A stretch of 64,000 nucleotides of DNA from Streptomyces sp. NBC_00224 (GCF_041435195.1 NZ_CP108106.1:5991501-6055500), one strand, 5' to 3'. Shown: positions 35,259-43,989, counted from the first letter of the stretch. The notes: a model not told the origin generated them from the letters alone. Numbers and translations are program-made.

Positions 35259-35798
35259 TCAGCCAGTCAGTTGGACGATGGTCTCGACGACGGCCGCGGC
35301 CGAGGCGAGCCCCGCGGCGGTCGTCGCGCCGAGGGTCAGCCGGTCGCGCAGCCACTGGAGCCGGTCGCGCCGCACCTGGCCGGTACCGGCCATCGCCTCG
35401 TCCAGCTCGCTCAGCCCGGCGTCCAGCTCGGCGATCTCCGGTGTCCGCCCGAGCATGCCGAGGTGCTCGCGCAACGTCCGTACGGCAAGGGCCAGTTCGG
35501 GAGGCGCGTCGAGGAGCGGGGCCGAGGCGTCCACGGCCCGGGCACCCTCGCCCGCCGCGGCCGCGCCGCCCGTCATCACCCCGATGCCGATGCCGCCGGG
35601 GCCGCCGGTGGGCGGGGCCGCACCCGCGTACGGGGGCGGCGTCGTCGCCGCCCGCCGCGAGCGGTCCTCGGCGGACGCGCGGTGCCCGGCCGCCGCCGCG
35701 CCGCCGGTCATCACCCCGATGGAGATGCCGCCGGGGGCCGAACCCCCGCCGTCCCTCTGTGCGTCCGGCGTGTCCTGGTCTTCTTCCTCCACCGCCAT
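35259..35798 (-). CDS. Soluble protein with two Gly-rich IGVMTGGAAAAG motifs
   Basis: A 179-residue protein. Two nearly identical 16-residue motifs (about 23-38 and 68-83) of the form GGIxIGVMTGGAAAAG lie in a disordered N-terminal half, separated by a Pro/Ala linker. The C-terminal half (about 98-179) is helical with a final hydrophobic stretch. It resembles proteins I recall under the name DUF5955, but I am not sure. The upstream membrane protein ends in a related motif and overlaps this gene by one base (TGATG), so the two very likely work together. Function unknown. Confidence 0.75.
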   Translation of the reverse strand: MAVEEEDQDTPDAQRDGGGSAPGGISIGVMTGGAAAAGHRASAEDRSRRAATTPPPYAGAAPPTGGPGGIGIGVMTGGAAAAGEGARAVDASAPLLDAPPELALAVRTLREHLGMLGRTPEIAELDAGLSELDEAMAGTGQVRRDRLQWLRDRLTLGATTAAGLASAAAVVETIVQLTG

Positions 35799-37384
35799 CA
35801 CTTCCCGCCTTCCGTGTGCGACGCCGACGACCGTTCCCCCGTCGCGACGGCGCCCCCGCTCATCGCCCCGATGAACACCCCGCCCCCGCTCACGGTGACG
35901 ATCTGCTGCTCGAAGTCGCCCGTCTCGTAGTCCTTCGCCCGCAAGGCCTCGCGCACCCCGCCGGCGATCCGGTCCTGCACCGTCCGTACGTACCGCTTGA
36001 CGTCCATGTCCTGGAACACCGACAGGTCGTCCGTGCTCCCCAACTCCCGCACCGAAGTGGCCGGTCCGTCCGGCAGGGCGTGCCGGGGGTTCGCCAGCCA
36101 GGTGCGGAACTCGGCGACGGCCGTGCTGATCAGGGACGTCGCCGCGGCGAAGTTCGCGGTCGGCGCCGCGAGCAGACCGCGGACCGTGTCCCGCAGGACA
36201 TCGCCCTCGCCGCGCGCCTCGATCACGTCGACGGCCCGGAACTCCAGCCGTACGGGGCTGAGGACGTGCGGCACCACCTCCAGGACCAGCATCCCGCCCT
36301 GGGTGTGGACGCGCACCAGCACCGAGACCACGACCTGCTCGTCCCACGTCCCGATCCGGATGCGCAGGAAGTGCCGGCGCGCCTCGCCGCCCTCGCCCAC
36401 GGCCTCGTCCAGGTGCCGCCGGACCGTCGACCGGTCGTAGGCGACCTTCCAGCGGGCCACCCCGGTCGGCAGATAGACGAACTCGTCCACTTCGAGCGCG
36501 CGCAGCCGGTCGCGGCTGGTGGCCGCGGCCGAGGTGCGCAGGGACTCCAGCTGCGGCTTGATGAGGTCGATGACCTCGCGCCCGGTGAGCGGCCCGGCCT
36601 CGGGCGCCGCGCCCCTGCGCCGCTTCAGCTCCATCACCAGCGACCACTGCTCGTCGTACGGCCGTCCGGCGCCGATGAACGGCCGGAACGGGTCGTAGAT
36701 CGTGAGCGAGGCGTGCTGCTCGCGGTCGATGGCCTCGCCGATCCGCCGATAGCGGTACGGCAGCGCGGGGCGGGGGGACCGGGCGAACGACTGGGCGCCC
36801 AGCTCCTTGCGCATGACGGTGGTGACATCGGCGCGGTACGCCCACACCGGAAGCACGAGCAGCAGCGGGAACACCACACCCGTCCAGCCGTCGGCGCCGC
36901 TGAAGAGCGTGTACAGCGCGCCCGCCCAGTAGAGGGCCGCCACCACGAACGGCACCAGCGGCAGCAGCATCCGCAGCCGTCCGCGGGTGGCCTGCTTGAC
37001 CATGGTGCGGTCGAGGGTGAACACCGCGAGGCCGAGCCCGGACCCGGCGCGCACGCTCCCGAAGACGAAGCAGACGACGGCGTACGCCAGCCAGCCGGGG
37101 ACGGGAAACACCGTCTCCGAACCGACCCCGGCCACCCCGAGCCCGATGAACACGCCCCACAGGCCCAGCAGTGCGAGCGCGGTCTCGGCCTCCCGACGGC
37201 GTGCGCGCAGCGCGTGCGCGAGTACGGGCAGCGCGTCGATGCCGAGCGAGAGGGCGATCGGGCGCTCCTCGTGCTGGACGAGCTCCTCGATCACCCGGCG
37301 CCGGAAGTCGCTGTCGAAGTAGACGCCCGCGCACAGCAGCCGGGTGGCCTCCCCGTCGCCGTGCTCCGGTCCCGTCGCTGTCAT
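35798..37384 (-). CDS. Membrane protein with C-terminal Gly-rich motif
   Basis: The 528-residue protein has about four membrane helices between residues 65 and 185, a large cytosolic region (about 190-495) with no family I recognise, and a short tail carrying GGGVFIGAMSGGAVATG (500-516) just before the end. The motif is the single-copy counterpart of the two in the next gene. The tail position and the short linker fit a signalling or polymerising motif displayed into the cytosol. The function is not known. Confidence 0.75.
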   Translation of the reverse strand: MTATGPEHGDGEATRLLCAGVYFDSDFRRRVIEELVQHEERPIALSLGIDALPVLAHALRARRREAETALALLGLWGVFIGLGVAGVGSETVFPVPGWLAYAVVCFVFGSVRAGSGLGLAVFTLDRTMVKQATRGRLRMLLPLVPFVVAALYWAGALYTLFSGADGWTGVVFPLLLVLPVWAYRADVTTVMRKELGAQSFARSPRPALPYRYRRIGEAIDREQHASLTIYDPFRPFIGAGRPYDEQWSLVMELKRRRGAAPEAGPLTGREVIDLIKPQLESLRTSAAATSRDRLRALEVDEFVYLPTGVARWKVAYDRSTVRRHLDEAVGEGGEARRHFLRIRIGTWDEQVVVSVLVRVHTQGGMLVLEVVPHVLSPVRLEFRAVDVIEARGEGDVLRDTVRGLLAAPTANFAAATSLISTAVAEFRTWLANPRHALPDGPATSVRELGSTDDLSVFQDMDVKRYVRTVQDRIAGGVREALRAKDYETGDFEQQIVTVSGGGVFIGAMSGGAVATGERSSASHTEGGK

Positions 37385-37525
37385 AGGGGCCCCCTGCCCG
37401 AGTCGACATCAGCGAGCGTGGACCATACAGGCGGCGGCCGCCGCCTGCCTTGGACAAAATTCACCCTGCCCTTACGGGGCTTACAGGCCTTGCAGGACTC
37501 CGAGGGCTCCGAGGGCTTCTGGGGC

Positions 37526-38494
37526 TCACAGGGTGAGGGCCCCTTCCACCCGGCGGGCCGACAGCATCCGGCCGGGTGTGGTGTCGGCCAGGGCGCGGAA
37601 CTCGCGGTTGAGGTGGGCCTGGTCGTAGAAGCCGCAGACGGCGGAGGTCTCGGCCAGCGTGGCATCGCCGCGGGCGAGCATCCGTACGGCGCGGTCGAAG
37701 CGCAGCACCCGGCCGTACGTCTTCGGGGTGAGCCCGATCTGCTCGGTGAACCGGCGGATCAAGTACCCCTTGCTCCAGCCGACTTCGTCGCCCAGCCGGG
37801 CGACCGGGATCGTCCCGGCGGTACGGGCGAGCAGCCGGTAGGCGTGGCCGACCTCCGGCGCGGGGTCCGGGCCGCGGCCGAGCCGGTCCAGCAGTACGCC
37901 GTCCAGCAGGTCGAACCGTTCGGCCCAGTCGTGGGTGGTCGCCAGCCGCTCCACCAGCAACTCGGCCCCCGGGCCCAGGATGTGATGCAGCTCGACCACA
38001 TGCTGGGCCAACTTGCCCATGGGCAAGGCGAACAGCCGATAGGCACCCAGCGGCGTCAACTCCAGCCGAATGGCCTCCTGCCCTCCGCGGTGTGCGCACA
38101 GCGTGGGACTGTCCTCAAGCCCCACGACCATCGACCCGATCCGCCCGCTGCCCGTGCCCGGCGCCCCGATCCGGCGCACCTGGGCGAACGGCTCGGCGAG
38201 GTTGATCACGAGGACGGCCCGCCCGGTCGGGACGACCCGCACCTCGTACGGCGAGAGCCCCGAGTCCCAGTACCCGGCGTAACTGCGCAGAAAGGGCCGC
38301 AACCCCGGATGCCAGGGGCGGGTGACCCGCCACAGCCCTCCGGCCCGGGCGATGTCGACCTCGGCCCGGGCAACGGTCCCCCCACGTACGACGCGGAGCC
38401 CCAAGAGTCCTCCCCCTGTCCGGCCCGTACCTCCCATACCTCCCGTGGTTCCCTGGGAGCGGGGCCGTCGGATTCTGCATGGCCACTCCTTCAT
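37526..38494 (-). CDS. AraC-family transcriptional regulator
   Basis: An AraC protein with an N-terminal sensor domain and a C-terminal double helix-turn-helix (about the last 100 residues; RLGDEVGWSKGYLIRRFTEQIGLTPKTYGRVLRF). The start is uncertain: ATG 38494 gives 322 aa, while ATG 38440 lies right after GGGAGGT but too close for a good ribosome site. The target is unknown. Confidence 0.82.
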   Translation of the reverse strand: MKEWPCRIRRPRSQGTTGGMGGTGRTGGGLLGLRVVRGGTVARAEVDIARAGGLWRVTRPWHPGLRPFLRSYAGYWDSGLSPYEVRVVPTGRAVLVINLAEPFAQVRRIGAPGTGSGRIGSMVVGLEDSPTLCAHRGGQEAIRLELTPLGAYRLFALPMGKLAQHVVELHHILGPGAELLVERLATTHDWAERFDLLDGVLLDRLGRGPDPAPEVGHAYRLLARTAGTIPVARLGDEVGWSKGYLIRRFTEQIGLTPKTYGRVLRFDRAVRMLARGDATLAETSAVCGFYDQAHLNREFRALADTTPGRMLSARRVEGALTL

Positions 38495-38532
38495 ACCCGG
38501 CAGCTGACGCGCACTACCGACGCCGCCCTGCG

Positions 38533-39072
38533 CTAGCCGCGTGCCTCGGCCTCGTCCAGCAGGAGGTAGAGCAGGCCGACCAGGCTGCCGCTGCTGACGA
38601 TCTCCCGGCGGTCGATCATTCCCCGGATCCGCGAGATCGGGATCCACTCGATCCGGTCCGATTCGTTCACCTCTGTCGGCGGGCCCGCGTACGTGGCGCC
38701 GTCGGCGCGGAAGACGTGGTGCTCGGAGTCGGTGATGCCGTTCGCGGGCTGCGCGTACACCAGCGGCTTCATGGCCTCGACCCGCCAGCCGGTCTCCTCT
38801 TCGACCTCTCGGGCCGCGGCCTGCTCCGGAGTCTCGTCGGACTCGATGAGCCCCATGGGCAGTTCCCAGCCCCAGGTGTCCGTGATGAACCGGTGCCGCC
38901 ACATCATCAGTACGCGCTTGCCGTCATCGACCACAGCAGCCACCGCAAGGTGCCGCATGCGTACGACGTGGTGCTCCCAGCGGCGCCCGTCGGGCTGCTG
39001 GACGTCCACGAGCCACAGGTTGACCCACGGGTTGCTGTAGATCTGCCGCTCACCATGGACGGTCCACCGCAT
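38533..39072 (-). CDS. NUDIX hydrolase
   Basis: The 179-residue protein has a complete Nudix box: G-x5-E-x7-REVEEETGW with the trailing GL in ELPMGLIESDE. ADP-ribose pyrophosphatase-like enzymes share this layout (YSNPWVNLWLVDV at the N-terminus). The substrate is a nucleoside diphosphate linked to another group; which one is unknown. It lies immediately upstream of the AraC gene. Confidence 0.88.
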   Translation of the reverse strand: MRWTVHGERQIYSNPWVNLWLVDVQQPDGRRWEHHVVRMRHLAVAAVVDDGKRVLMMWRHRFITDTWGWELPMGLIESDETPEQAAAREVEEETGWRVEAMKPLVYAQPANGITDSEHHVFRADGATYAGPPTEVNESDRIEWIPISRIRGMIDRREIVSSGSLVGLLYLLLDEAEARG

Positions 39073-39199
39073 GGGCCCAACTCCCTCTCACCGACGCGGC
39101 TTCCAGCATGTCAGTCGCACGAGAAAAGGTCGGCAGCACGCGGCTCCGGGCGGATGCCGGGTGCTGTTGTGTGTTGCTGCCGGAAGAGCGAAGGGGGCG

Positions 39200-39841
39200 T
39201 TACGCCTTGTGGCGGTGGTCCTCCCCCTGGGGCGGGGCGCTGGTCCAGAAGGAGTGGGCCTTCCTCAGAAGTTCCTCGGCGGCGTCGCCGTACGATGCCG
39301 CGCTGCTCAGGGCGGCGAAGGCTTTGCCGTAGAGGTCGAGCTCACTCTGTTCCGTGACGTCCACAGAGGATGAGACGAGCTCGACGTGGACCCGGTCGCC
39401 CTCGCCGTAGACGCTGAACCCGTGAACGGGGAACAAGTCCACCCGCGCGGTGGTGGGAAGGATCCCGAGCGTCAGCGAGTCCAGACCGAGCTCGCGCAGA
39501 AGGCGCTCGATCTGTGGCCGCATGACGTCGGCCCCGCCGATGTTCGTGTAGAGAGCCTGCTCCCCGAGGACGACGTCGTAGTGGTGCTCTCCGTCGTACA
39601 GGACTTGCTGTCGCTGCATGCGCTTGGCGACGCCGGCCGGCACGTCGTTCGGGACCCCCAGGAAGTCGACGACCTGGCCGAGGATCACGGTGGCGTATGC
39701 CTCGGTCTGAAGGGTGCCCCAGATCATCGTGGGCACGTAGGCCTTACCCTCTCGCGTGTTCTGGTACCAGCGGACCACGTCGTCCTGGATCGCTTCCGTA
39801 CCGGTGGACAGGCGCTCCGTCCAGGGAACTGAACTGGTCAC
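39200..39841 (-). CDS. DUF5753 protein lacking the helix-turn-helix
   Basis: The 213-residue protein matches the DUF5753 ligand or effector domain that normally forms the C-terminal two thirds of Streptomyces XRE regulators (compare the gene at 42181-43020: RMQRQQVLY, ELGLDSLTLGILP and ELDLYGKAF have clear counterparts). The N-terminal helix-turn-helix is absent, and no in-frame remnant is seen upstream in the 209-base gap. It is either a truncated regulator or a natural stand-alone form. Confidence 0.75.
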   Translation of the reverse strand: MTSSVPWTERLSTGTEAIQDDVVRWYQNTREGKAYVPTMIWGTLQTEAYATVILGQVVDFLGVPNDVPAGVAKRMQRQQVLYDGEHHYDVVLGEQALYTNIGGADVMRPQIERLLRELGLDSLTLGILPTTARVDLFPVHGFSVYGEGDRVHVELVSSSVDVTEQSELDLYGKAFAALSSAASYGDAAEELLRKAHSFWTSAPPQGEDHRHKA

Positions 39842-40050
39842 CGCATTCCCTCCTGAAGCGTGCCGCCGGGGCGGCTTCGATGGGCATTGCCGTCCCGGTC
39901 GAGGATGGCGTCAACCGGCCGATCTTGTAAGGCCGGGAATCGGTCAGGCCGCACGCTCGATCTTGATGTGTCGGCCCTCGCTCGGCGCGCGGCCGACGCA
40001 CTGTCCGAGGAGATGGGGCCCCGACGTGATCGAAGCCTGATGAGGACTCG

Positions 40051-40551
40051 CTATCCCCAGCCGTCGAGGGATACCTGGGGCCCTCCGGCAAGGTACCGAT
40101 GCAGCGCGCTGGCTGTGGTGTCCACGAACTCTTCGGGGATGACATCGACGTCGACCCAGCGGACCTGGGTGTGCTTGCGCGGTTCGCGGTTTTCGGGCTC
40201 GCCGGCCCACTCATGGGCGGCAAAGACGACGGTGAGGAAGCCGTTGGGCGCTTCGACACCCCAGGCGCCGTGGATTACGTGGGCAACCTTCAGGGACTCC
40301 GGCTTCACTGTCAGGCCGGTCTCTTCGTACAACTCGCGGACGGCTGTCTCGGTGATGGGCTCGCCGGGTTCGCTCTTGCCGACCGGCAGGTCCCACATGC
40401 CCTGGGCGAACTTGGCGTTCTGGCTGCGCTGGAGAAGGACGACTCGGTTCGAGGCCTTGTCGTGAACGATGACAGCGGCGACCAGGAGGGTCTTGGATTC
40501 GAGGGCGGGCTTGAGGGCTTTGGGCTGGGCGTCGGTTGTCCGCTGAGCCAC
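40051..40551 (-). CDS. NUDIX hydrolase
   Basis: The 166-residue form from GTG 40551 has GAAGGGA nine bases upstream. The Nudix box is GKSEPGEPITETAVRELYEETGL, complete with the REx2EE core. The frame is open further upstream to ATG 40770, which overlaps the stop of the DUF7848-like gene (ATGA) and begins MNRPPYVGSGLYEFLNGS, a protein-like segment; that could be the true start or the remains of a separate small gene. The substrate is unknown. Confidence 0.8.
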   Translation of the reverse strand: MAQRTTDAQPKALKPALESKTLLVAAVIVHDKASNRVVLLQRSQNAKFAQGMWDLPVGKSEPGEPITETAVRELYEETGLTVKPESLKVAHVIHGAWGVEAPNGFLTVVFAAHEWAGEPENREPRKHTQVRWVDVDVIPEEFVDTTASALHRYLAGGPQVSLDGWG

Positions 40552-40766
40552 GGTTGGTGTCCCTTCGTCGGCCGGTTGGTGGGCAGCTTGGGCCAGTGTT
40601 TCGCCTGCACGGCGGGCGAGCGGAACGGGCATGGGGCGTGCCCTGGACGCCTTCAGGCGTGGAATGCGGTGCGGTCGCTCTACTCGGTGACCGCGCTGTC
40701 CCACGAGCCCACCCGCGCTGCCGTTGAGGAACTCGTAGAGGCCGGAGCCGACATACGGTGGGCGGT

Positions 40767-41036
40767 TCATCGGGATGCGGGCTCCTTGTACAGCGGGTTG
40801 CCCGGGGCGGGGGTGACCCGGGCGAACGAGGTCATCAGTGCCCGGAAGCCGCCGTGGTCGTGATGCCGGGTGGTGTGTTTGATCGCCCAGTCCTCCGGTT
40901 CCGCCTTTTCGCCGGAGGGCGGGGAGGCGTCGAGGCACTTCGTGCACTCCATCACGTAGACCGGCCCGGACGCTCCCGGGGCGGTGTCCGCGCCGAGGAT
41001 CCAGTCCGCGTACCGGATCACTGAGTGGAGGCTCAC
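40767..41036 (-). CDS. Small zinc-binding-like protein (DUF7848 type)
   Basis: An 89-residue protein with a CxxC pair (MECTKCLDAS) and a downstream His cluster (HTTRHHDHGGF), a pattern fitting a small zinc-binding domain. It resembles proteins named DUF7848 in Streptomyces mobile or variable regions; I am fairly but not fully sure of that name. The GTG at 41036 overlaps the upstream stop (GTGA). Confidence 0.7.
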   Translation of the reverse strand: MSLHSVIRYADWILGADTAPGASGPVYVMECTKCLDASPPSGEKAEPEDWAIKHTTRHHDHGGFRALMTSFARVTPAPGNPLYKEPASR

Positions 41037-41527
41037 AGCGTCCGCTCCGGCGTCGGCGCCTGTCGCAGCCTGGCCTGCCCGAGCGCCACCAGGTCGGCCA
41101 CGGCCCGCGTCGCGCACACGGAGCCCACCGCGCTCGGCGGCAGGGTCCAGTACGGGCCGGGCCGTGCGGTCAGGTCGATGCGGGGCATGCCCAGCCAGGT
41201 TCCCGGGCGTAGGCACTCGACGCGCGGCACTCGCCAGGCAGCGTGCGTGCCCGGTGGAACGAGTGCGTAGTACCAGACGCCGACGCCGTACGCGTCATGG
41301 ATGACCGCTCCGTCCTCCAGGGCCTCAGCGAGGAACGAGGCGACGGTGTCCGGGTCCTCGCCGCCCGCCGCCGCGTGGACGATGTCGGCGGGCAGACGGA
41401 TTGCGTCGAACTTCTCGCCGGTCGGCACGAGTGCGACACCCACGGCGAACTCCCGGCGGGCCTGCGCCGGCACGTCGTGGGCCGAGGCGAGCCAGTCGGT
41501 GATGGCTTTGCTGGCTTGGTTCATCAC
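41033..41527 (-). CDS. Hypothetical protein of variable Streptomyces regions
   Basis: A 164-residue soluble protein without any motif I can name. Its start (GTG 41527 or ATG 41524) overlaps the stop of the upstream resolvase-like gene, and its stop overlaps the next start. The function is unknown; its place in the overlapping operon is the main clue. Confidence 0.65.
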   Translation of the reverse strand: MMNQASKAITDWLASAHDVPAQARREFAVGVALVPTGEKFDAIRLPADIVHAAAGGEDPDTVASFLAEALEDGAVIHDAYGVGVWYYALVPPGTHAAWRVPRVECLRPGTWLGMPRIDLTARPGPYWTLPPSAVGSVCATRAVADLVALGQARLRQAPTPERTL

Positions 41528-42093
41528 GGCGCGCTCACTTCGTTGGGCTGGACGTAGCTGATGAATGAACCGGCGGCGAGCTCCCGGAACGGGGCGGCGA
41601 CGGCCAGATGCGCCGCCGTGAGCGTCACGAGGCCCTGGATCCGCCCGTCCTCCAGCAATCGCAGCGCGCGGGTGAGGCCCGGCCGTTTGTCCTTCGGGCG
41701 GTCCAGCGGCCCGACGTCATACAGCGCCGCCGTCACGATCCAGCCCTGGGCCGAGGCGTAGGTGCGGAGTGCGTCGAGCATCGTGTCCGGGTCGCGGCTG
41801 TCGGAGATGCAGGCGTACAGGCCGACGCAGCAGCCGCCCGTGGCCGGGCCGGCGGGGGCGAGCTGCCCCGGCTCCCAGGTCTGGCCCTCCAGGACCACAG
41901 CGGTCCCGGCCGCCTCGGCGCAGCCACGGTGCGCATAGCTCGTGTGGTCGCCACCGAAGTCGGCGATGAGCATGCGGGTGATGACGTCGGCGCCCGACTC
42001 CTTGCATACCTCACAGCGCCGGTAGTGCGCCGGGTTGCTGGTCTGTGTGTCGTTGGCGTCCGCGTGCTGGGGGTTGCGCGTCTTGGGGGCCAT
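41524..42093 (-). CDS. Zinc-ribbon protein with resolvase-like C-terminal half
   Basis: The 189-residue protein has an N-terminal CEVCKESG with a later HRGC (a putative zinc site, about 25-60) and a C-terminal half (about 90-185) resembling the N-terminal fold of serine recombinases (VGLYACISDSRDPDTMLDALRTYASAQGW and ALRLLEDGRIQGLVTL). The catalytic Ser/Arg pattern of an active resolvase (YxRxSxxxQ) is replaced by YACISDS, so DNA cleavage is doubtful. ATG 42093 is chosen over 42141. Confidence 0.6.
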   Translation of the reverse strand: MAPKTRNPQHADANDTQTSNPAHYRRCEVCKESGADVITRMLIADFGGDHTSYAHRGCAEAAGTAVVLEGQTWEPGQLAPAGPATGGCCVGLYACISDSRDPDTMLDALRTYASAQGWIVTAALYDVGPLDRPKDKRPGLTRALRLLEDGRIQGLVTLTAAHLAVAAPFRELAAGSFISYVQPNEVSAP

Positions 42094-42180
42094 GACGAGC
42101 ACCGTAGGGACGCTTGTTTCAGCAGTGCGCGCGGATTGCACGTGATTGTGTGCAACGCCCGATCGAGTGGCAGGGATTGC

Positions 42181-43020
42181 TTACGGGAGTCCCAGGGAAG
42201 TGCGCGCGCGTCCGATCAGCAGCCGCGCTTGAGGGCCGTACGCTGCGGCTTCGTTGAGGCGATCCCATACCCGCCCGTACAGAGCCAGGTCGTCGGGAGA
42301 GTCGAACTGCAACTCAGTGTTGATCGTCTCCACGATGACCCGCTCTTCATCGAAGATCCAGAACCCGTGCTTCGGGGTCAGCTTCAGGCGGGCGCCGAAC
42401 GGGATGATCCCGAGTTCCACCGTGCTCATACCGATCAGCCCCACCAGCCGGTCGAGCTGCCCGGCCATCACCTCGCGAGGGCAGATCAGCGCGTGCAGCG
42501 CGCCCTCCCACACGAGCACCCGGAACAGCTTTCCCGCCTGGTACAGCACCTCTTGGCGCCGCATGCGAGCGTGTACAGCGTCGTCCGTGTCGCGCGGGGT
42601 CTGCATTACGTCAGCGTTGTGGACCATGAGCGCCCGAGCGTAGTCAGGGGTCTGGAACAGGCCGGGAATCACGGTGGCTTCGTAACCGCGCATCGTGGCC
42701 GTGCGCTGGTACTCCACGACGTAGCGGTCCTGAACGGGGCGCTGGCCCGCCGCCACTTGGCGGCGCCACGAGCGTTGCTGCGACTCCAGCCCGCGCAGCC
42801 GGCTCTTGAGGTCCGCGTTCTGGTCTGATGCGTCGGCTGCGGCCGCCCAGGCGGCGAGGTCGTCGGCGGTCGCGGTCTGCTTGCCGTTCTCCAGCCGTGA
42901 CACCTTCGAGCGCTGCCAGCCCAGTCGGGCCGCGAAGTCCTTGCCGTTCAGGCCGGTCTCGGCACGCAGTTCCCGTAGCCGCGCGCCGAGAGCGACCCGT
43001 GCGCTCTGGAAGTCCGTCAC
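42181..43020 (-). CDS. XRE-family regulator with DUF5753 domain
   Basis: The 279-residue protein has an N-terminal helix-turn-helix (about 8-60; LNGKDFAARLGWQRSKVSRLENG) and a C-terminal DUF5753 domain (about 105-275). Proteins of this type (WhiJ/BldB-associated family) occur in dozens of copies in Streptomyces, usually beside small partner proteins. The GTG at 43020 overlaps the DUF6879 stop (GTGA). Confidence 0.87.
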   Translation of the reverse strand: MTDFQSARVALGARLRELRAETGLNGKDFAARLGWQRSKVSRLENGKQTATADDLAAWAAAADASDQNADLKSRLRGLESQQRSWRRQVAAGQRPVQDRYVVEYQRTATMRGYEATVIPGLFQTPDYARALMVHNADVMQTPRDTDDAVHARMRRQEVLYQAGKLFRVLVWEGALHALICPREVMAGQLDRLVGLIGMSTVELGIIPFGARLKLTPKHGFWIFDEERVIVETINTELQFDSPDDLALYGRVWDRLNEAAAYGPQARLLIGRARTSLGLP

Positions 43021-43556
43021 ACAGAGGAACGTACCCTCGGCCAGACCACGGCGGCAGGCACCGCGAGCGGCCAAGCGGCATCCCGCACGCGACTGGCCTC
43101 CAGCACCTGAGCAGGGTCGGAGCTGACCTCAACGCCAATGGTCGTGTCGGACTCGTCGATGTGCATCAGCACCAGAGTGCTGGAGTCGAAGAGCCAGAAG
43201 TCGTAGCCCGGGAGTTCCAGTTGCCCGGCCAGCGACCGAGACAACACGCGGACGTCCTCACCCGCCGTGTTCGCCGCTGCTGAGGCCATGAGGAACCGCT
43301 GCCCGTCCGTCGGCGGCTCGTCGACGATACGGATCCGCGAGAAGCGCGCGCCCTGCGCGGTCATCGCCCTCACGTTGACGTTCCATGGGTGATCGGGTTC
43401 GGGCTGCGGCTCCACGCCTTGCATGAACGCCTGGAAGCGGGCGCCCTGTCGATCGGAGGCGTAGGAGCGGCGGGTCTCCAGCCGGAATGCGGTGTGCTGG
43501 AACTCCGAGAACAGGTGAGTGATCTCCTCGAACGGGATCAGCGACGGCAACGTCAC
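43017..43556 (-). CDS. DUF6879-family protein
   Basis: The 179-residue protein has the family pattern: FEEITHLF near the N-terminus, FRLETRRSYASD, and the C-terminal FWLFDSSTLVLMH. It is a frequent partner of XRE-DUF5753 regulators and is coupled here to one by a GTGA overlap. It probably acts in the same regulatory unit. The molecular role is unknown. Confidence 0.78.
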   Translation of the reverse strand: MTLPSLIPFEEITHLFSEFQHTAFRLETRRSYASDRQGARFQAFMQGVEPQPEPDHPWNVNVRAMTAQGARFSRIRIVDEPPTDGQRFLMASAAANTAGEDVRVLSRSLAGQLELPGYDFWLFDSSTLVLMHIDESDTTIGVEVSSDPAQVLEASRVRDAAWPLAVPAAVVWPRVRSSV

Positions 43557-43756
43557 TCCTTCGGCGCGAAGCGGGTCAGCAGCTCGCGGGGGATGATGAC
43601 GGCGGTCTCGTCAGCACCGAGGTCTCGGAGTGCGGCGATGTCTGCCGGATCAGTCATCTTGGCGCCCTGGACGACGATGTCTCCGGTCTCGGTGATCTCG
43701 TACAGGGTGGGGCAGTTGCCGTACTCGGACGTGGTGCCGATGAACCGGAGCGTCAT
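43553..43756 (-). CDS. Small protein, first gene of the XRE operon
   Basis: A 67-residue protein, MTLRFIGTTSEYGNCPTLYE..., with GGAGGG four bases before the ATG at 43756. It is of the same kind as other small partners of DUF6879/XRE operons. The stop overlaps the DUF6879 start. The 330-base gap from here to sodN holds only the sodN terminator. Confidence 0.72.
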   Translation of the reverse strand: MTLRFIGTTSEYGNCPTLYEITETGDIVVQGAKMTDPADIAALRDLGADETAVIIPRELLTRFAPKE

Positions 43757-43989
43757 GGTGCCCTCCATCTGCGCTGGGTGGAGGACCAGGATGCGATGGA
43801 TGGCCAGAGAGCGGGTGGGGATTGCCGCAGATTGCGAATCTCGGCCGAGATGACTGTGTCGCACGCAACGACGGAAGCGCCCCTGTCCCGTCCTCACGCA
43901 GAGTGGCGCGCCGCATCGTCGGCAGGAGTGAACTCGAACATGGCGACCAGGCCGGTTCCGGCACCGGCCGGCCCGGCCCGGGAGACAGC

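Noticed and set aside
41524..42093. Active site-specific recombinase of an integrated element
   Set aside because: The catalytic motif is not intact, and no att repeats, tRNA junction or other mobility genes are visible.
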